Assembly (NCBI RefSeq): GCF_000739375.1
Contig: NZ_CP006704.1
Span: forward strand, 3,720,001-3,784,000
Source of the DNA: Comamonas testosteroni TK102
Lineage (GTDB): Bacteria > Pseudomonadota > Gammaproteobacteria > Burkholderiales > Burkholderiaceae_C
Reading direction: 5' to 3'
DNA length: 64,000 nucleotides
A program made the translations under genes and the position numbers. Below are positions 51,236 to 58,938 of this stretch, in pieces; the stretch's first letter is position 1, and every line of letters begins with the position of its first letter. The notes beneath the pieces were generated by a model. The model saw nothing but the letters and a program-made list of their open reading frames with translations, had not been told where the DNA came from and did no database searches.

Positions 51236-51967
51236 TCACGCCACTTCAAACAAGCGCCCCCATCCCTTGATATCTGCCGGACTGCGTCCTGCCGCACGCA
51301 GCATCCCCCACACCGTGGTGCTGACCGTATCGAGCAGCGGCACATTCCAGCGCCGCTCCACCTGATCCGCCAGCTGCGCTGCATGCAGATTGGTGCAGTA
51401 AGTCACCACCGCATCGGGGGCTCCCTCCTCGATCACCTCTTCGATCAGCCCCAGCAACTGCTCCGGCTCCACGAGCGCAAAGCGGTGATTGACCGAAATG
51501 TTCAGATGTCGATGAGCCGTGGTTTCCACGCCGGCTGCGCGGTAATTGTTGACGATACATTGCTGCACATCCGCGGTATAGGGGCTCACGATGGCCAGCT
51601 TTTTGACGGAAAGCTTTTGCATCAGCTCATTGAGCGCCAGGATGGCCGTCGTTGCCTTGATGCCCGTACGCTGCTCGATGCGCTCGCATAGCTGCCGATC
51701 GCATTCAAAGCCGCGCCAGCCAGCAGCGGTACCACTCCAGCCGATCACATCCACTTTGGCATCCGCCAACAGCTCTGCGGCCGCAAGAATCTTGCTGTCA
51801 TCAAACTGATTGAGCGCGGCCTGCGCCAACGAAATCTCCGTCACCGTGAAGCGCGAAAAATGTGCCGAGCATCGACCCGCGCTGGCGGCCAGCGCACTGG
51901 TCAGAGGCTCCAGCGCCGTATTCGAAGAAGGCGTCAGCACGCCCAGGCATGTCTTGGTTGCAGTCAT
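51236..51967 (-). CDS. Maleate cis-trans isomerase / arylmalonate decarboxylase-like protein
   Basis: The 243-residue protein belongs to the Asp/Glu racemase superfamily. It begins CLGVLTPSSNTALEPLT near residue 6 and retains a C-terminal catalytic-type Cys in VVTYCTNLHAAQLAD near 190. The first canonical Cys position reads GWSGTAAGW near 78, so only one of the two cysteines is present. This resembles maleate isomerases and arylmalonate decarboxylases. The ATG at 51967 matches the family start. It diverges from the MFS gene across 273 bases containing TTGTNNACAA-like sites. Confidence 0.8.
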   Translation of the reverse strand: MTATKTCLGVLTPSSNTALEPLTSALAASAGRCSAHFSRFTVTEISLAQAALNQFDDSKILAAAELLADAKVDVIGWSGTAAGWRGFECDRQLCERIEQRTGIKATTAILALNELMQKLSVKKLAIVSPYTADVQQCIVNNYRAAGVETTAHRHLNISVNHRFALVEPEQLLGLIEEVIEEGAPDAVVTYCTNLHAAQLADQVERRWNVPLLDTVSTTVWGMLRAAGRSPADIKGWGRLFEVA

Positions 51968-52039
51968 CTCTTGTGTTTCTCCGTGAAGGGCTGGCCGTCT
52001 CGGCAGCCAGATCACATTGTTCTCAGTCCACCACAAAAC

Positions 52040-52060
52040 GTCAACAACACTGTCAACAAC
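52040..52060. promoter_or_regulatory. GntR-type operator candidates, promoter-proximal to the isomerase-like gene
   Basis: CGTCAACAA (52040-52048) and CTGTCAACAA (52051-52060) are near-matches to the TTGTNNACAA element found twice at 52172-52193. They lie about 90 bases upstream of the 51967 start codon. Confidence 0.55.
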
Positions 52061-52171
52061 AATAAAAGCATCAATTCTCAAAGTTGCCAGAAAATACATT
52101 CCACTTCGTCTGTAGCACTGCGGAAACGCAGATATTTCAACGCGAATTTAGTCACATAGGTGTTTTCTATA

Positions 52172-52193
52172 TTGTTTACAACATTGTCGACAT
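52172..52193. promoter_or_regulatory. Tandem GntR-type operator candidates before the MFS gene
   Basis: TTGTTTACAA (52172-52181) and TTGTCGACAT (52184-52193) are separated by two bases. They match the TTGTNNACAA element of the 52040-52060 region. The sequence TTGTCGACAT occurs on the opposite strand at the start codon of the GntR gene (55974-55983). This is likely the operator of the GntR regulator. Confidence 0.6.
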
Positions 52194-52240
52194 TTAAATT
52201 TTCATCACATCAACCAACCCTGGATGGAGTGACCCCGAAG

Positions 52241-53545
52241 ATGCATATCCCGACCACAGCCGCAGCGGAGCACACGCAGGCTCCGACCAAAGTCCGATGG
52301 AAGATCTTCCTGATGATGTTGTTCCTCATCTCGATCAACTACATCGACCGAGCTTCCCTATCGGTGGCCATGCCGATGATTGCCAAGGAATTCGATCTGA
52401 GTCCTGCCATGCAGGGTTTGCTGCTGAGTTCGTTTTTCTGGACCTATGCCTTCATGCAGATCCCGGGAGGCATGCTTGCCGACAAATACGGCCCACGCTC
52501 CGTCATCGCCGGCGCCACCCTGGGCTGGGGTCTGTTTCAAACCATCGCCGCCTTCACCACGGGCTGGTTCTCTCTGCTGCTGACACGCCTGGGGCTGGGA
52601 GCCGCCGAAGCCCCCATCTACCCGGCCGGAGGCAAGCTCAACGGCATCTGGATGTCCCAGAACGAGCGCGGCCGCGGCGCCACGCTGCTTGACGGTGGCG
52701 CACCGCTGGGAGCCGCCCTGGGAGCCATCATCATTGCGGGCCTGATCGCCTTCTTCGGCTCCTGGCGCATCTCCTTCGTGGTCGCCGGCGTCGGCACCAT
52801 GATCGCGGGCTACTTTGCCTGGTCCTATATCCGCAACCACCCTCGCGAGCATTCCGGTGTGAACGAGGCCGAAGCCCGTCACATCGAAGCAGCACATGCC
52901 GAAGATGCCAGGGCCGACGCCGGAACCAGCAAGGGCAAGCTGCTGGACTTCTTCAAGTACCGCTCGGTATGGGGCATGTTCTTTGGCTGGATGTGCTTCA
53001 ACGCACTCTTTTACGGCCTGCTGACCTGGATGCCCACCTACCTGTCCAAGGTGCACGGCATGGACATCAAGGCCATGGGCGGTGCGCTTTTCGCCATGTT
53101 CTTCTCCGGCTTCGTGGGAGAAATGATCGGCGGCTGGATCGCCGACAAATGGCGTGAGAAAGGTGGCAACCAGGCCACCGTGCTGCGCACCCTGTTCGGC
53201 ATTGCATCCATCATCGCCACCATCGCCATCTATGGCGTCTCGCAGATCACCGACCCCGTCACCGTCGTCATCCTGCTGTCGATCACCCTGTTCTTCCTGC
53301 GCTGGTGCGGCCTGTTCTGGTGCATCCCGTCCCTGATCGGCACCCGCAATCGCGTCGGCTTTCTGGGCGGCGTCATGAACCTCGGCGGCAATTGCGCCGG
53401 CATCGGCGTGCCCATCATCGTGGGGCTGATCGTGCAGGCCACAGGCTCCTACTTCATGGCGCTGATGATGTTCACCGGCGCAGGCCTGGGCTTGTTCATC
53501 TGCTCGGCCCTGCTAATCGACTACAGCAAGAAAGTACCCGTGTAG
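52241..53545 (+). CDS. MFS transporter of the anion:cation symporter (ACS) type
   Basis: The 434-residue protein has twelve hydrophobic segments and the ACS motif SINYIDRASLSVAMPMI near residue 33. It also has ADKYGPRSVI near 82, the typical loop-2-3 motif, and NRVGFLGGVMNLGGN near 370. ACS members import organic acid anions such as glucarate, phthalate or hydantoin-like acids. It begins a plus-strand operon with the hydantoinase gene and the racemase-like gene. The ATG at 52241 is preferred because the longer reading at 52160 overlaps the operator-like sites. Confidence 0.9.
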   Translation: MHIPTTAAAEHTQAPTKVRWKIFLMMLFLISINYIDRASLSVAMPMIAKEFDLSPAMQGLLLSSFFWTYAFMQIPGGMLADKYGPRSVIAGATLGWGLFQTIAAFTTGWFSLLLTRLGLGAAEAPIYPAGGKLNGIWMSQNERGRGATLLDGGAPLGAALGAIIIAGLIAFFGSWRISFVVAGVGTMIAGYFAWSYIRNHPREHSGVNEAEARHIEAAHAEDARADAGTSKGKLLDFFKYRSVWGMFFGWMCFNALFYGLLTWMPTYLSKVHGMDIKAMGGALFAMFFSGFVGEMIGGWIADKWREKGGNQATVLRTLFGIASIIATIAIYGVSQITDPVTVVILLSITLFFLRWCGLFWCIPSLIGTRNRVGFLGGVMNLGGNCAGIGVPIIVGLIVQATGSYFMALMMFTGAGLGLFICSALLIDYSKKVPV

Positions 53546-53704
53546 ACCTGGGACCCGAAGACGGCAGGAGCGGCACGCTCCTGCCCGCCCGGCACCAGGC
53601 ACCCCCTCGCTGGAAGCGATGACACCTCATCGTTCTGCAAACCTCGCCACAGTCATGCCAGCTGCGACTGGCCTCTCACACTCACCGTAAAACCGATCCC
53701 GAAC

Positions 53705-55138
53705 ATGAACCCCTGCGAATTCGATATCGTGGTGCGCAATGCACAAGTCGCGACTGCCAGTGACATCTTTGAAGCCGACATCGGTATCCGCAACGGCAAG
53801 ATCGCCCAGTTGGGCAAGCAGTTGCCCGCCGGCACTCACGAATACGACGCTCAAGGCCAGATCGTCACGCCGGGCGGCATCGACGCCCACTGCCACCTGG
53901 ATCAGCCCATGGAGCCGCCGGTGCGCATGGCAGACGACTTCGAAAGCGGCACCCGTGCGGCGGCCTGCGGCGGCACCACCACGATCATTCCCTTCGCCGC
54001 CCAGGCCAAAGGCCAGTCCTTGCGCGCTGCCGTGGCCGATTACCACCGCCGCGCAGAAGGCAAGGCCTATGTGGACTACGGCTTTCACATGATCGTCAGC
54101 GACCCCACGCCCGAAGTGCTGGCAAACGAGCTGCCCGCGCTGATTCGGGAAGGCTATACCTCCTTCAAGATCTACATGACCTATGACGATCTGAAGCTCG
54201 ATGACGGTCAGATTCTCGATGTCCTGGACGTGGCCCGCAAATACGATGCCACGGCCATGATCCATGCCGAGAATGCCGACTGCATCCAATGGCTGACCAA
54301 GCGCCTGGAAGCCAGCGGCCGCACCGCCCCTCGCTACCACGCGGTCTCTCGCCCCATGCTGGTGGAGCGCGAGGCCACGCACCGCGCCATCGCGCTCTCG
54401 GAGCTGGCCGATGTGCCTATCCTCATCGTCCATGTCTCGGGCCGCGAGGCCGTCGAGCAGATCCGCTGGGCGCGCTCCCATGGCATGAACATCATGGCCG
54501 AAACCTGCCCTCAATACCTGTTCCTGAGCGCAGAAGACCTGGGCCTGGACGACAGCTACCAAGGCGCAAAGTGCGTATGCAGCCCGCCGCCACGCGACAA
54601 GGCCAACCAGGAGGTCATCTGGAACGGTCTCAACGACGGGCTCTTCACCGTATTCTCATCCGACCATGCGCCATTCAACTACGACGCCCCGGAAGGCAAA
54701 AAGCCGGGTGGCCAGGAAGTGTCCTTCAGCCATATTCCAAACGGCATCCCGGGCATCGAGACCCGCCTGTCCCTGCTCTACACCCATGGCGTGCTGGCGG
54801 GACGCATGACACTCAACCGCTTCGTGGAGCTGACCTCCACCAACCCGGCCAAGGTCTATGGGTTGCACCCGCGCAAGGGCAGCATCGCCATAGGTGCCGA
54901 TGCCGACCTGGTCGTCTGGCAGGAGGGCGAGCGCACCATCCGCAACCGCGACCTGCATCACAACGTGGACCATACTCCCTACGAAGGCCAGCTGCTCAAG
55001 GCCTGGCCCTGCCTGACCCTGTCGGGCGGCCAGATCGTCTGGGATGGCGAGAGATTCCAGGCCAGAGCCGGCCAGGGACGATTCCTGCAGCGTGGCGCCC
55101 CCACCTTGCTGCCCAAGCGACCCGCACCCCGCTTCTGA
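53705..55138 (+). CDS. D-hydantoinase / dihydropyrimidinase-family cyclic amide hydrolase
   Basis: The 477-residue amidohydrolase has the metal-binding GGIDAHCHLDQP near residue 55 and carboxylated Lys in SFKIYMTYDD near 153. Histidines lie in MIHAENAD near 187 and IVHVSGREA near 240, and the catalytic Asp in FSSDHAPFN near 316. The typical HTH at the first site reads HCH. Such enzymes hydrolyse hydantoins, dihydropyrimidines or cyclic imides. The gene lies between the MFS carrier and a racemase-fold gene, followed by GntR. A pathway for a cyclic amide or imide is likely, but the exact ring is not determined. Confidence 0.9.
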   Translation: MNPCEFDIVVRNAQVATASDIFEADIGIRNGKIAQLGKQLPAGTHEYDAQGQIVTPGGIDAHCHLDQPMEPPVRMADDFESGTRAAACGGTTTIIPFAAQAKGQSLRAAVADYHRRAEGKAYVDYGFHMIVSDPTPEVLANELPALIREGYTSFKIYMTYDDLKLDDGQILDVLDVARKYDATAMIHAENADCIQWLTKRLEASGRTAPRYHAVSRPMLVEREATHRAIALSELADVPILIVHVSGREAVEQIRWARSHGMNIMAETCPQYLFLSAEDLGLDDSYQGAKCVCSPPPRDKANQEVIWNGLNDGLFTVFSSDHAPFNYDAPEGKKPGGQEVSFSHIPNGIPGIETRLSLLYTHGVLAGRMTLNRFVELTSTNPAKVYGLHPRKGSIAIGADADLVVWQEGERTIRNRDLHHNVDHTPYEGQLLKAWPCLTLSGGQIVWDGERFQARAGQGRFLQRGAPTLLPKRPAPRF

Positions 55139-55153
55139 ACCGGAGCACACACC

Positions 55154-55900
55154 ATGAAACTGCTGATCATCAATCCCAATATCTCCGAGAGCGTCACTTG
55201 CTTGATAGAGAAAGAGGCCAGGCTGGCCGCTGCTCCGGGTACGGAAATCACCATGCTGACCGCCCCCATGGGTGTGGCCTATATAGAGACGCGCTTCGAG
55301 GCCATGATTGCCGCCTACGCGGTGGCCGAGCTGGCAGCCACCCATGCCGCGCGGCATGACGCCGTCATCCTGGCGGCCTTTGGCGACCCCGGTCTCGAAG
55401 GCCTGCGCGAGGCCCTGGACATTCCCGTGCTGGGCATGACCGAGTCCGCGCTCATGAGCGCATGCATGCTGGGCAAGCGCTTTTCCATCATTGCCATCTC
55501 CAGGCGCATCACCGCCTGGTACCGAGACATGGTCGAGCGCAACGGACTCATGGACCGGCTGGCCAGCATTCGCTGCCTGGACGAGCCTCTGCGGGACATT
55601 GCCAGCGTACAGGACGATCATGCAGCACGCCTGCAGGCCTTGTGCGAAGCAGCGGTCAGCGAAGATGGCGCCGACGTCCTGATCATTGCCGGCGCACCGC
55701 TGGCCGGCCTGGCACGCTCCATCAAGCAGCGCTTGCCGGTGCCGGCCGTCGATGGCGTCTCCAGCGCCGTCAACCACGCGCAAAGCCTGGTCTCGCTGGC
55801 ACCCGCAGCGGCACGCGCCGGCAGCTTTGCCAAGCCGCCGCGCAAGGAGTTCAGGAATCTTCCCCCGGGCCTCACCCAGCTCTTTAGCCAGCTACCCTGA
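55154..55900 (+). CDS. Asp/Glu/hydantoin racemase-fold protein lacking both catalytic cysteines
   Basis: The 248-residue protein begins MKLLIINPNISESVT and contains AAFGDPGLEGLREAL near residue 74, as in hydantoin racemases. The acid/base Cys at the first site (ACFGDPG in HyuE-type racemases) is Ala. The second-site Cys (LGCAGM) is replaced within LIIAGAPLAGLA near 183. The standard two-cysteine racemisation chemistry is therefore not possible as read. It may bind ligands, perform decarboxylation-like chemistry or have lost function. It starts 15 bases after the hydantoinase stop and shares its operon. Confidence 0.82.
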   Translation: MKLLIINPNISESVTCLIEKEARLAAAPGTEITMLTAPMGVAYIETRFEAMIAAYAVAELAATHAARHDAVILAAFGDPGLEGLREALDIPVLGMTESALMSACMLGKRFSIIAISRRITAWYRDMVERNGLMDRLASIRCLDEPLRDIASVQDDHAARLQALCEAAVSEDGADVLIIAGAPLAGLARSIKQRLPVPAVDGVSSAVNHAQSLVSLAPAAARAGSFAKPPRKEFRNLPPGLTQLFSQLP

Positions 55901-55973
55901 ACACGCGGCTGCGGGATAACCTCCATCGAGATGATGCAAGCCGGCATGCTGTGTGACACTAGAATTCAGCAGC

Positions 55974-56693
55974 ATGTCGACAAAAAACACTACAAAAGTG
56001 AACAATCGAAGCAATACATCTCGATCCGAAATTACCGTGGATGAAATGGCCGCCCGCATTGCCACAGCCATCCATGAGCATCGCCTGTTGCCGGGAACCA
56101 AACTCGGCGAAGACCGGCTGGCCAATATCTTCAACACCAGCCGGGCTCGCGTACGCGAGGTGCTGGCCCGCATGGCACGCGACCAGATGGTGGAGCTGTT
56201 CCCGCAACGTGGAGCCTTTGTCGCCAAACCCAGCATCGAACAGGCACTGGACGTCTTCGAAGCACGCCGGCTGATAGAGCCGGGCATTGTGCGCCGCCTC
56301 GTCCTGCACATGGACAATGGCAAGATCCGTCGTCTGCAAGCCCATCTGAAGCAGGAGCGCGATGCTCGCGCCAACTCCGACAAGCGAGCCACGGTGCGGC
56401 TGTCCGGCGAGTTTCATGTGCTGCTGGCGGAGCTGGCCGGCAACTCCGCGCTTCTGCGCAGCATGCGTGAACTGTCCACGCTGACCTGCCTGACGATCTC
56501 GCTGTATGAGTCGGCAGTCAACACCTGCTGCCTGGTGGACGAGCACGAAGCCGTGGTCGATGCCATTGTCGCGGGCAATGGCGAGCTGGCAGAACAGCTG
56601 ATGCTCAGCCATCTGGATCACATACAGGGCAGCCTGCGCCTGGAGGCCGATGCCGACGACGCCGATCTGGAACAGATACTGGGCGACCTCTGA
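55974..56693 (+). CDS. GntR-family (FadR/FCD type) transcriptional regulator
   Basis: The 239-residue regulator has a GntR winged helix (about 20-90) with GTKLGEDRLANIFNTSRARV near 41 and an all-helical FCD effector domain (about 100-230). The ATG overlaps ATGTCGACAA, the exact reverse complement of one putative operator at 52184-52193, so autorepression is plausible. It is the last gene of the cluster, 73 bases after the racemase-fold gene, and probably represses the MFS operon and the divergent isomerase-like gene. Confidence 0.9.
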   Translation: MSTKNTTKVNNRSNTSRSEITVDEMAARIATAIHEHRLLPGTKLGEDRLANIFNTSRARVREVLARMARDQMVELFPQRGAFVAKPSIEQALDVFEARRLIEPGIVRRLVLHMDNGKIRRLQAHLKQERDARANSDKRATVRLSGEFHVLLAELAGNSALLRSMRELSTLTCLTISLYESAVNTCCLVDEHEAVVDAIVAGNGELAEQLMLSHLDHIQGSLRLEADADDADLEQILGDL

Positions 56694-56850
56694 TCACAGC
56701 CGGCGTCGCGATACGGCAACGGGAGCCATCAAAGTGGTCGATACGCCCTTCTCGACTGGAGATGGCTGGCAGCTATCCGGGCAGAGGCGCCCGCATTAGC
56801 ATCCACGGCTGATCGCCATCACTTTCTCCAGAGGCCTCAAGGCCGTTTCA

Positions 56851-57438
56851 ATGAGCGCACCCGCCCCACCATCCTTGCCGCAAGCCCAGCGGCCACGCCC
56901 AGCCCATCTGAGCGAACTTTTCTGGTCGCTGACCTTTCTGGCCTTGCAGGGTTTTGGCGGCGTGCTGGCCGTGGTGCAGCGCGAACTGGTCGAAAAGCGC
57001 CAATGGCTGAGCAATGAGGAGTTCATGGAGGACTGGGCCGTGGCGCAGATCATGCCCGGCCCCAATGTGGTGAATCTTTCCATCATGCTGGGCGAACGCT
57101 ACTTCGGCTGGCGCGGTGCCCTCGTGGGGCTGTGCGGCATGCTGACCTTTCCCATGCTAGTGGTCATCAGCCTCACTCTGGTCTATTCCCAGTTCGCGGC
57201 CAATCCGGCCGTGGCCGGCGCCCTGCGCGGCATGGGTGCCGTGGCGGCGGGACTGGTCGCAGGCATGGGCCTCAAGCTGGCCGGCACGCTGCGCAAACAC
57301 CCGCTGGGCAAATGGTATTGCGCAGGGCTGGCCATTGCCGCCTTTGTGCTGGTTGCCGTGCTGCGCCTGCCGCTGTTCTGGGCCTTGCTGCTGGTGGGCG
57401 CGACCGGCTGCGTGCTGACCTATCGGAGCCTGGAATGA
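56851..57438 (+). CDS. Chromate transporter (ChrA), N-terminal-half-type subunit
   Basis: The 195-residue membrane protein has about six hydrophobic segments and the ChrA half signature FWSLTFLALQGFGGVLAVVQ near residue 25. It also has QIMPGPNVVNLSIMLGERYFGW near 68. In two-subunit (short-chain) ChrA systems two such homologous halves are separate genes, as here. They are proposed to export chromate. The stop overlaps the ATG of the second half in an ATGA junction. No ChrB regulator is adjacent, so chromate specificity is not demonstrated. Confidence 0.88.
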   Translation: MSAPAPPSLPQAQRPRPAHLSELFWSLTFLALQGFGGVLAVVQRELVEKRQWLSNEEFMEDWAVAQIMPGPNVVNLSIMLGERYFGWRGALVGLCGMLTFPMLVVISLTLVYSQFAANPAVAGALRGMGAVAAGLVAGMGLKLAGTLRKHPLGKWYCAGLAIAAFVLVAVLRLPLFWALLLVGATGCVLTYRSLE

Positions 57439-58034
57439 ACACCCTGGTGATCGATCTGCAGACCGTGGACTGGCTGCATCTGCTTGTCTACTTCCTGACG
57501 CTGTCGTTGATGGCCGTGGGTGGCGCCATCACGGCCGCGCCCGATATGCACCGCTATCTGGTCGACGGCAACCACTGGCTGTCGGAAACCCAGTTCACCA
57601 GTTCCATCGCCATTGCCCAGGCAGCCCCCGGCCCCAACGTGCTGTTCATCGCCCTGCTGGGCTGGAACGTGGGACTGAATGCAGGTGGAGGCACCGGCCC
57701 TGCTGCCTGGGGCCTGGGTGCACTCGGTGTTGCCGTATGCATGGTGGGCATTCTGCTGCCCAGTTCGCTGCTGACCTGGCAGGCTTCGCGCTGGGGCCAG
57801 CGCAACCGTGACAAGCGCGGCGTGCGTGCCTTCAAGCAAGGCATGGCTCCGCTGGTGATCGGACTGCTGCTGGCGACTGGCTGGCTGCTGGGCAGCGCCA
57901 GCGGCAGCCCAGGCAAGGACTGGAAGCTATGGCTGCTGAGCCTTGCGTGCACCCTGCTGGTATGGCGCACCCGCATTCATCTGCTGTGGCTGCTGGCTGC
58001 CGGTGCGGCGCTGGGTGCGCTGGGCTGGGTCTAG
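57435..58034 (+). CDS. Chromate transporter (ChrA), second half subunit
   Basis: The 199-residue protein shows the same fold as its neighbour, with FLTLSLMAVGGAITAAPDMH near residue 20 and AIAQAAPGPNVLFIALLGWNVG near 57. The halves are homologous but not identical, as expected for antiparallel pairs. The ATG overlaps the upstream stop, suggesting translational coupling and a heteromeric complex. The gene is convergent with the second sirtuin gene. Confidence 0.88.
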   Translation: MNTLVIDLQTVDWLHLLVYFLTLSLMAVGGAITAAPDMHRYLVDGNHWLSETQFTSSIAIAQAAPGPNVLFIALLGWNVGLNAGGGTGPAAWGLGALGVAVCMVGILLPSSLLTWQASRWGQRNRDKRGVRAFKQGMAPLVIGLLLATGWLLGSASGSPGKDWKLWLLSLACTLLVWRTRIHLLWLLAAGAALGALGWV

Positions 58035-58046
58035 TAGAGGCAGGAG

Positions 58047-58850
58047 TCAGCAGGGCTGTCCCGGCTGCAAGCCATCCTCGGGACTTGCCAGCAGCAAGGG
58101 CAGCGCCAGCGCCGACGGCATCGCGATCATCTGATCAGCCACCGAGTCCAGCTCGCTGGCATGCGGGTTGACAATGACCACGCGGGCCCGGTTGCGCCTG
58201 GCAATCTTGGCCAGACCTGCGGCCGGGTAGACGGCGCCCGATGTGCCTATCACCAGCATCAGCTGACATTGCTCTGCCGCCTGCTCTGCCCTGGCCCAGG
58301 TCTGACCAGGCAAAGACTCGCCGAACCAGACGACCGCAGGCCGCAGCAAATTGCCGCAGGCGGCACAATGCGGCGGCTCGCCAGGGACAGCATGCTCGAG
58401 ATCGCATGACGCACAGCGGCGATTCAGCCAGCGATTCCTGCTCAGCTCACCATGCAGACTCAGCACCTCTTCGCTGCCCGCCTGCTGGTGCAGCCCATCC
58501 ACGTTCTGCGTGACGAGCGTCATCTGCCCGGGATGCTGCCTTGCCCAGCGCGCCAGCGCCAGATGTCCCTCGTTGGGAGCCGCCCTGGCAAGCAGGGATC
58601 GCCGGTGCTGGTACCAACGCCAGACATGAGCCGGATCGCGGCGATACCCCGCCTCGCTGGCCATTTCCTCGGGCTTGAACCGGGACCAGTAAGAGTTTTC
58701 CGTGTCCCTGAAAGTAGGTACTCCCGATTCGGCACTGACGCCGGCCCCGGTAAGCACGGTCAGCCGCTGCGCCTCGCCCAGCCAGCGGCGCACGCAGGCA
58801 ATCGCACCCAAGGAGGCCGAAGAATTGTCAATAAGTGCTTGAACCAAGGC
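58047..58850 (-). CDS. SIR2-family NAD-dependent deacylase (CobB/SIRT5-like)
   Basis: The product is about 267 residues if a TTG at 58850 is the start; no ATG exists between it and residue 90. It has LTGAGVSAESGVPTFRDTEN near residue 30, TQNVDGLHQQAG, LSLHGELSRNRW and two CxxC zinc pairs. WRWYQHRRS contains the Tyr-x-x-Arg pair that in SIRT5/CobB binds acidic acyl groups, so a desuccinylase-type activity is possible. The upstream reading extends to 58940 and overlaps the histidine-kinase gene, so the start is uncertain. It is distinct from the sirtuin at 46849. Confidence 0.83.
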   Translation of the reverse strand, partial: ALVQALIDNSSASLGAIACVRRWLGEAQRLTVLTGAGVSAESGVPTFRDTENSYWSRFKPEEMASEAGYRRDPAHVWRWYQHRRSLLARAAPNEGHLALARWARQHPGQMTLVTQNVDGLHQQAGSEEVLSLHGELSRNRWLNRRCASCDLEHAVPGEPPHCAACGNLLRPAVVWFGESLPGQTWARAEQAAEQCQLMLVIGTSGAVYPAAGLAKIARRNRARVVIVNPHASELDSVADQMIAMPSALALPLLLASPEDGLQPGQPC

Positions 58851-58938
58851 AATGACCCCAAAAATCAAGTTGCAACGTGGAATACTTGAATCACTGTGCA
58901 GAGCGTTTGCCCTGCCTGATATTGCACCACACCAGCAC

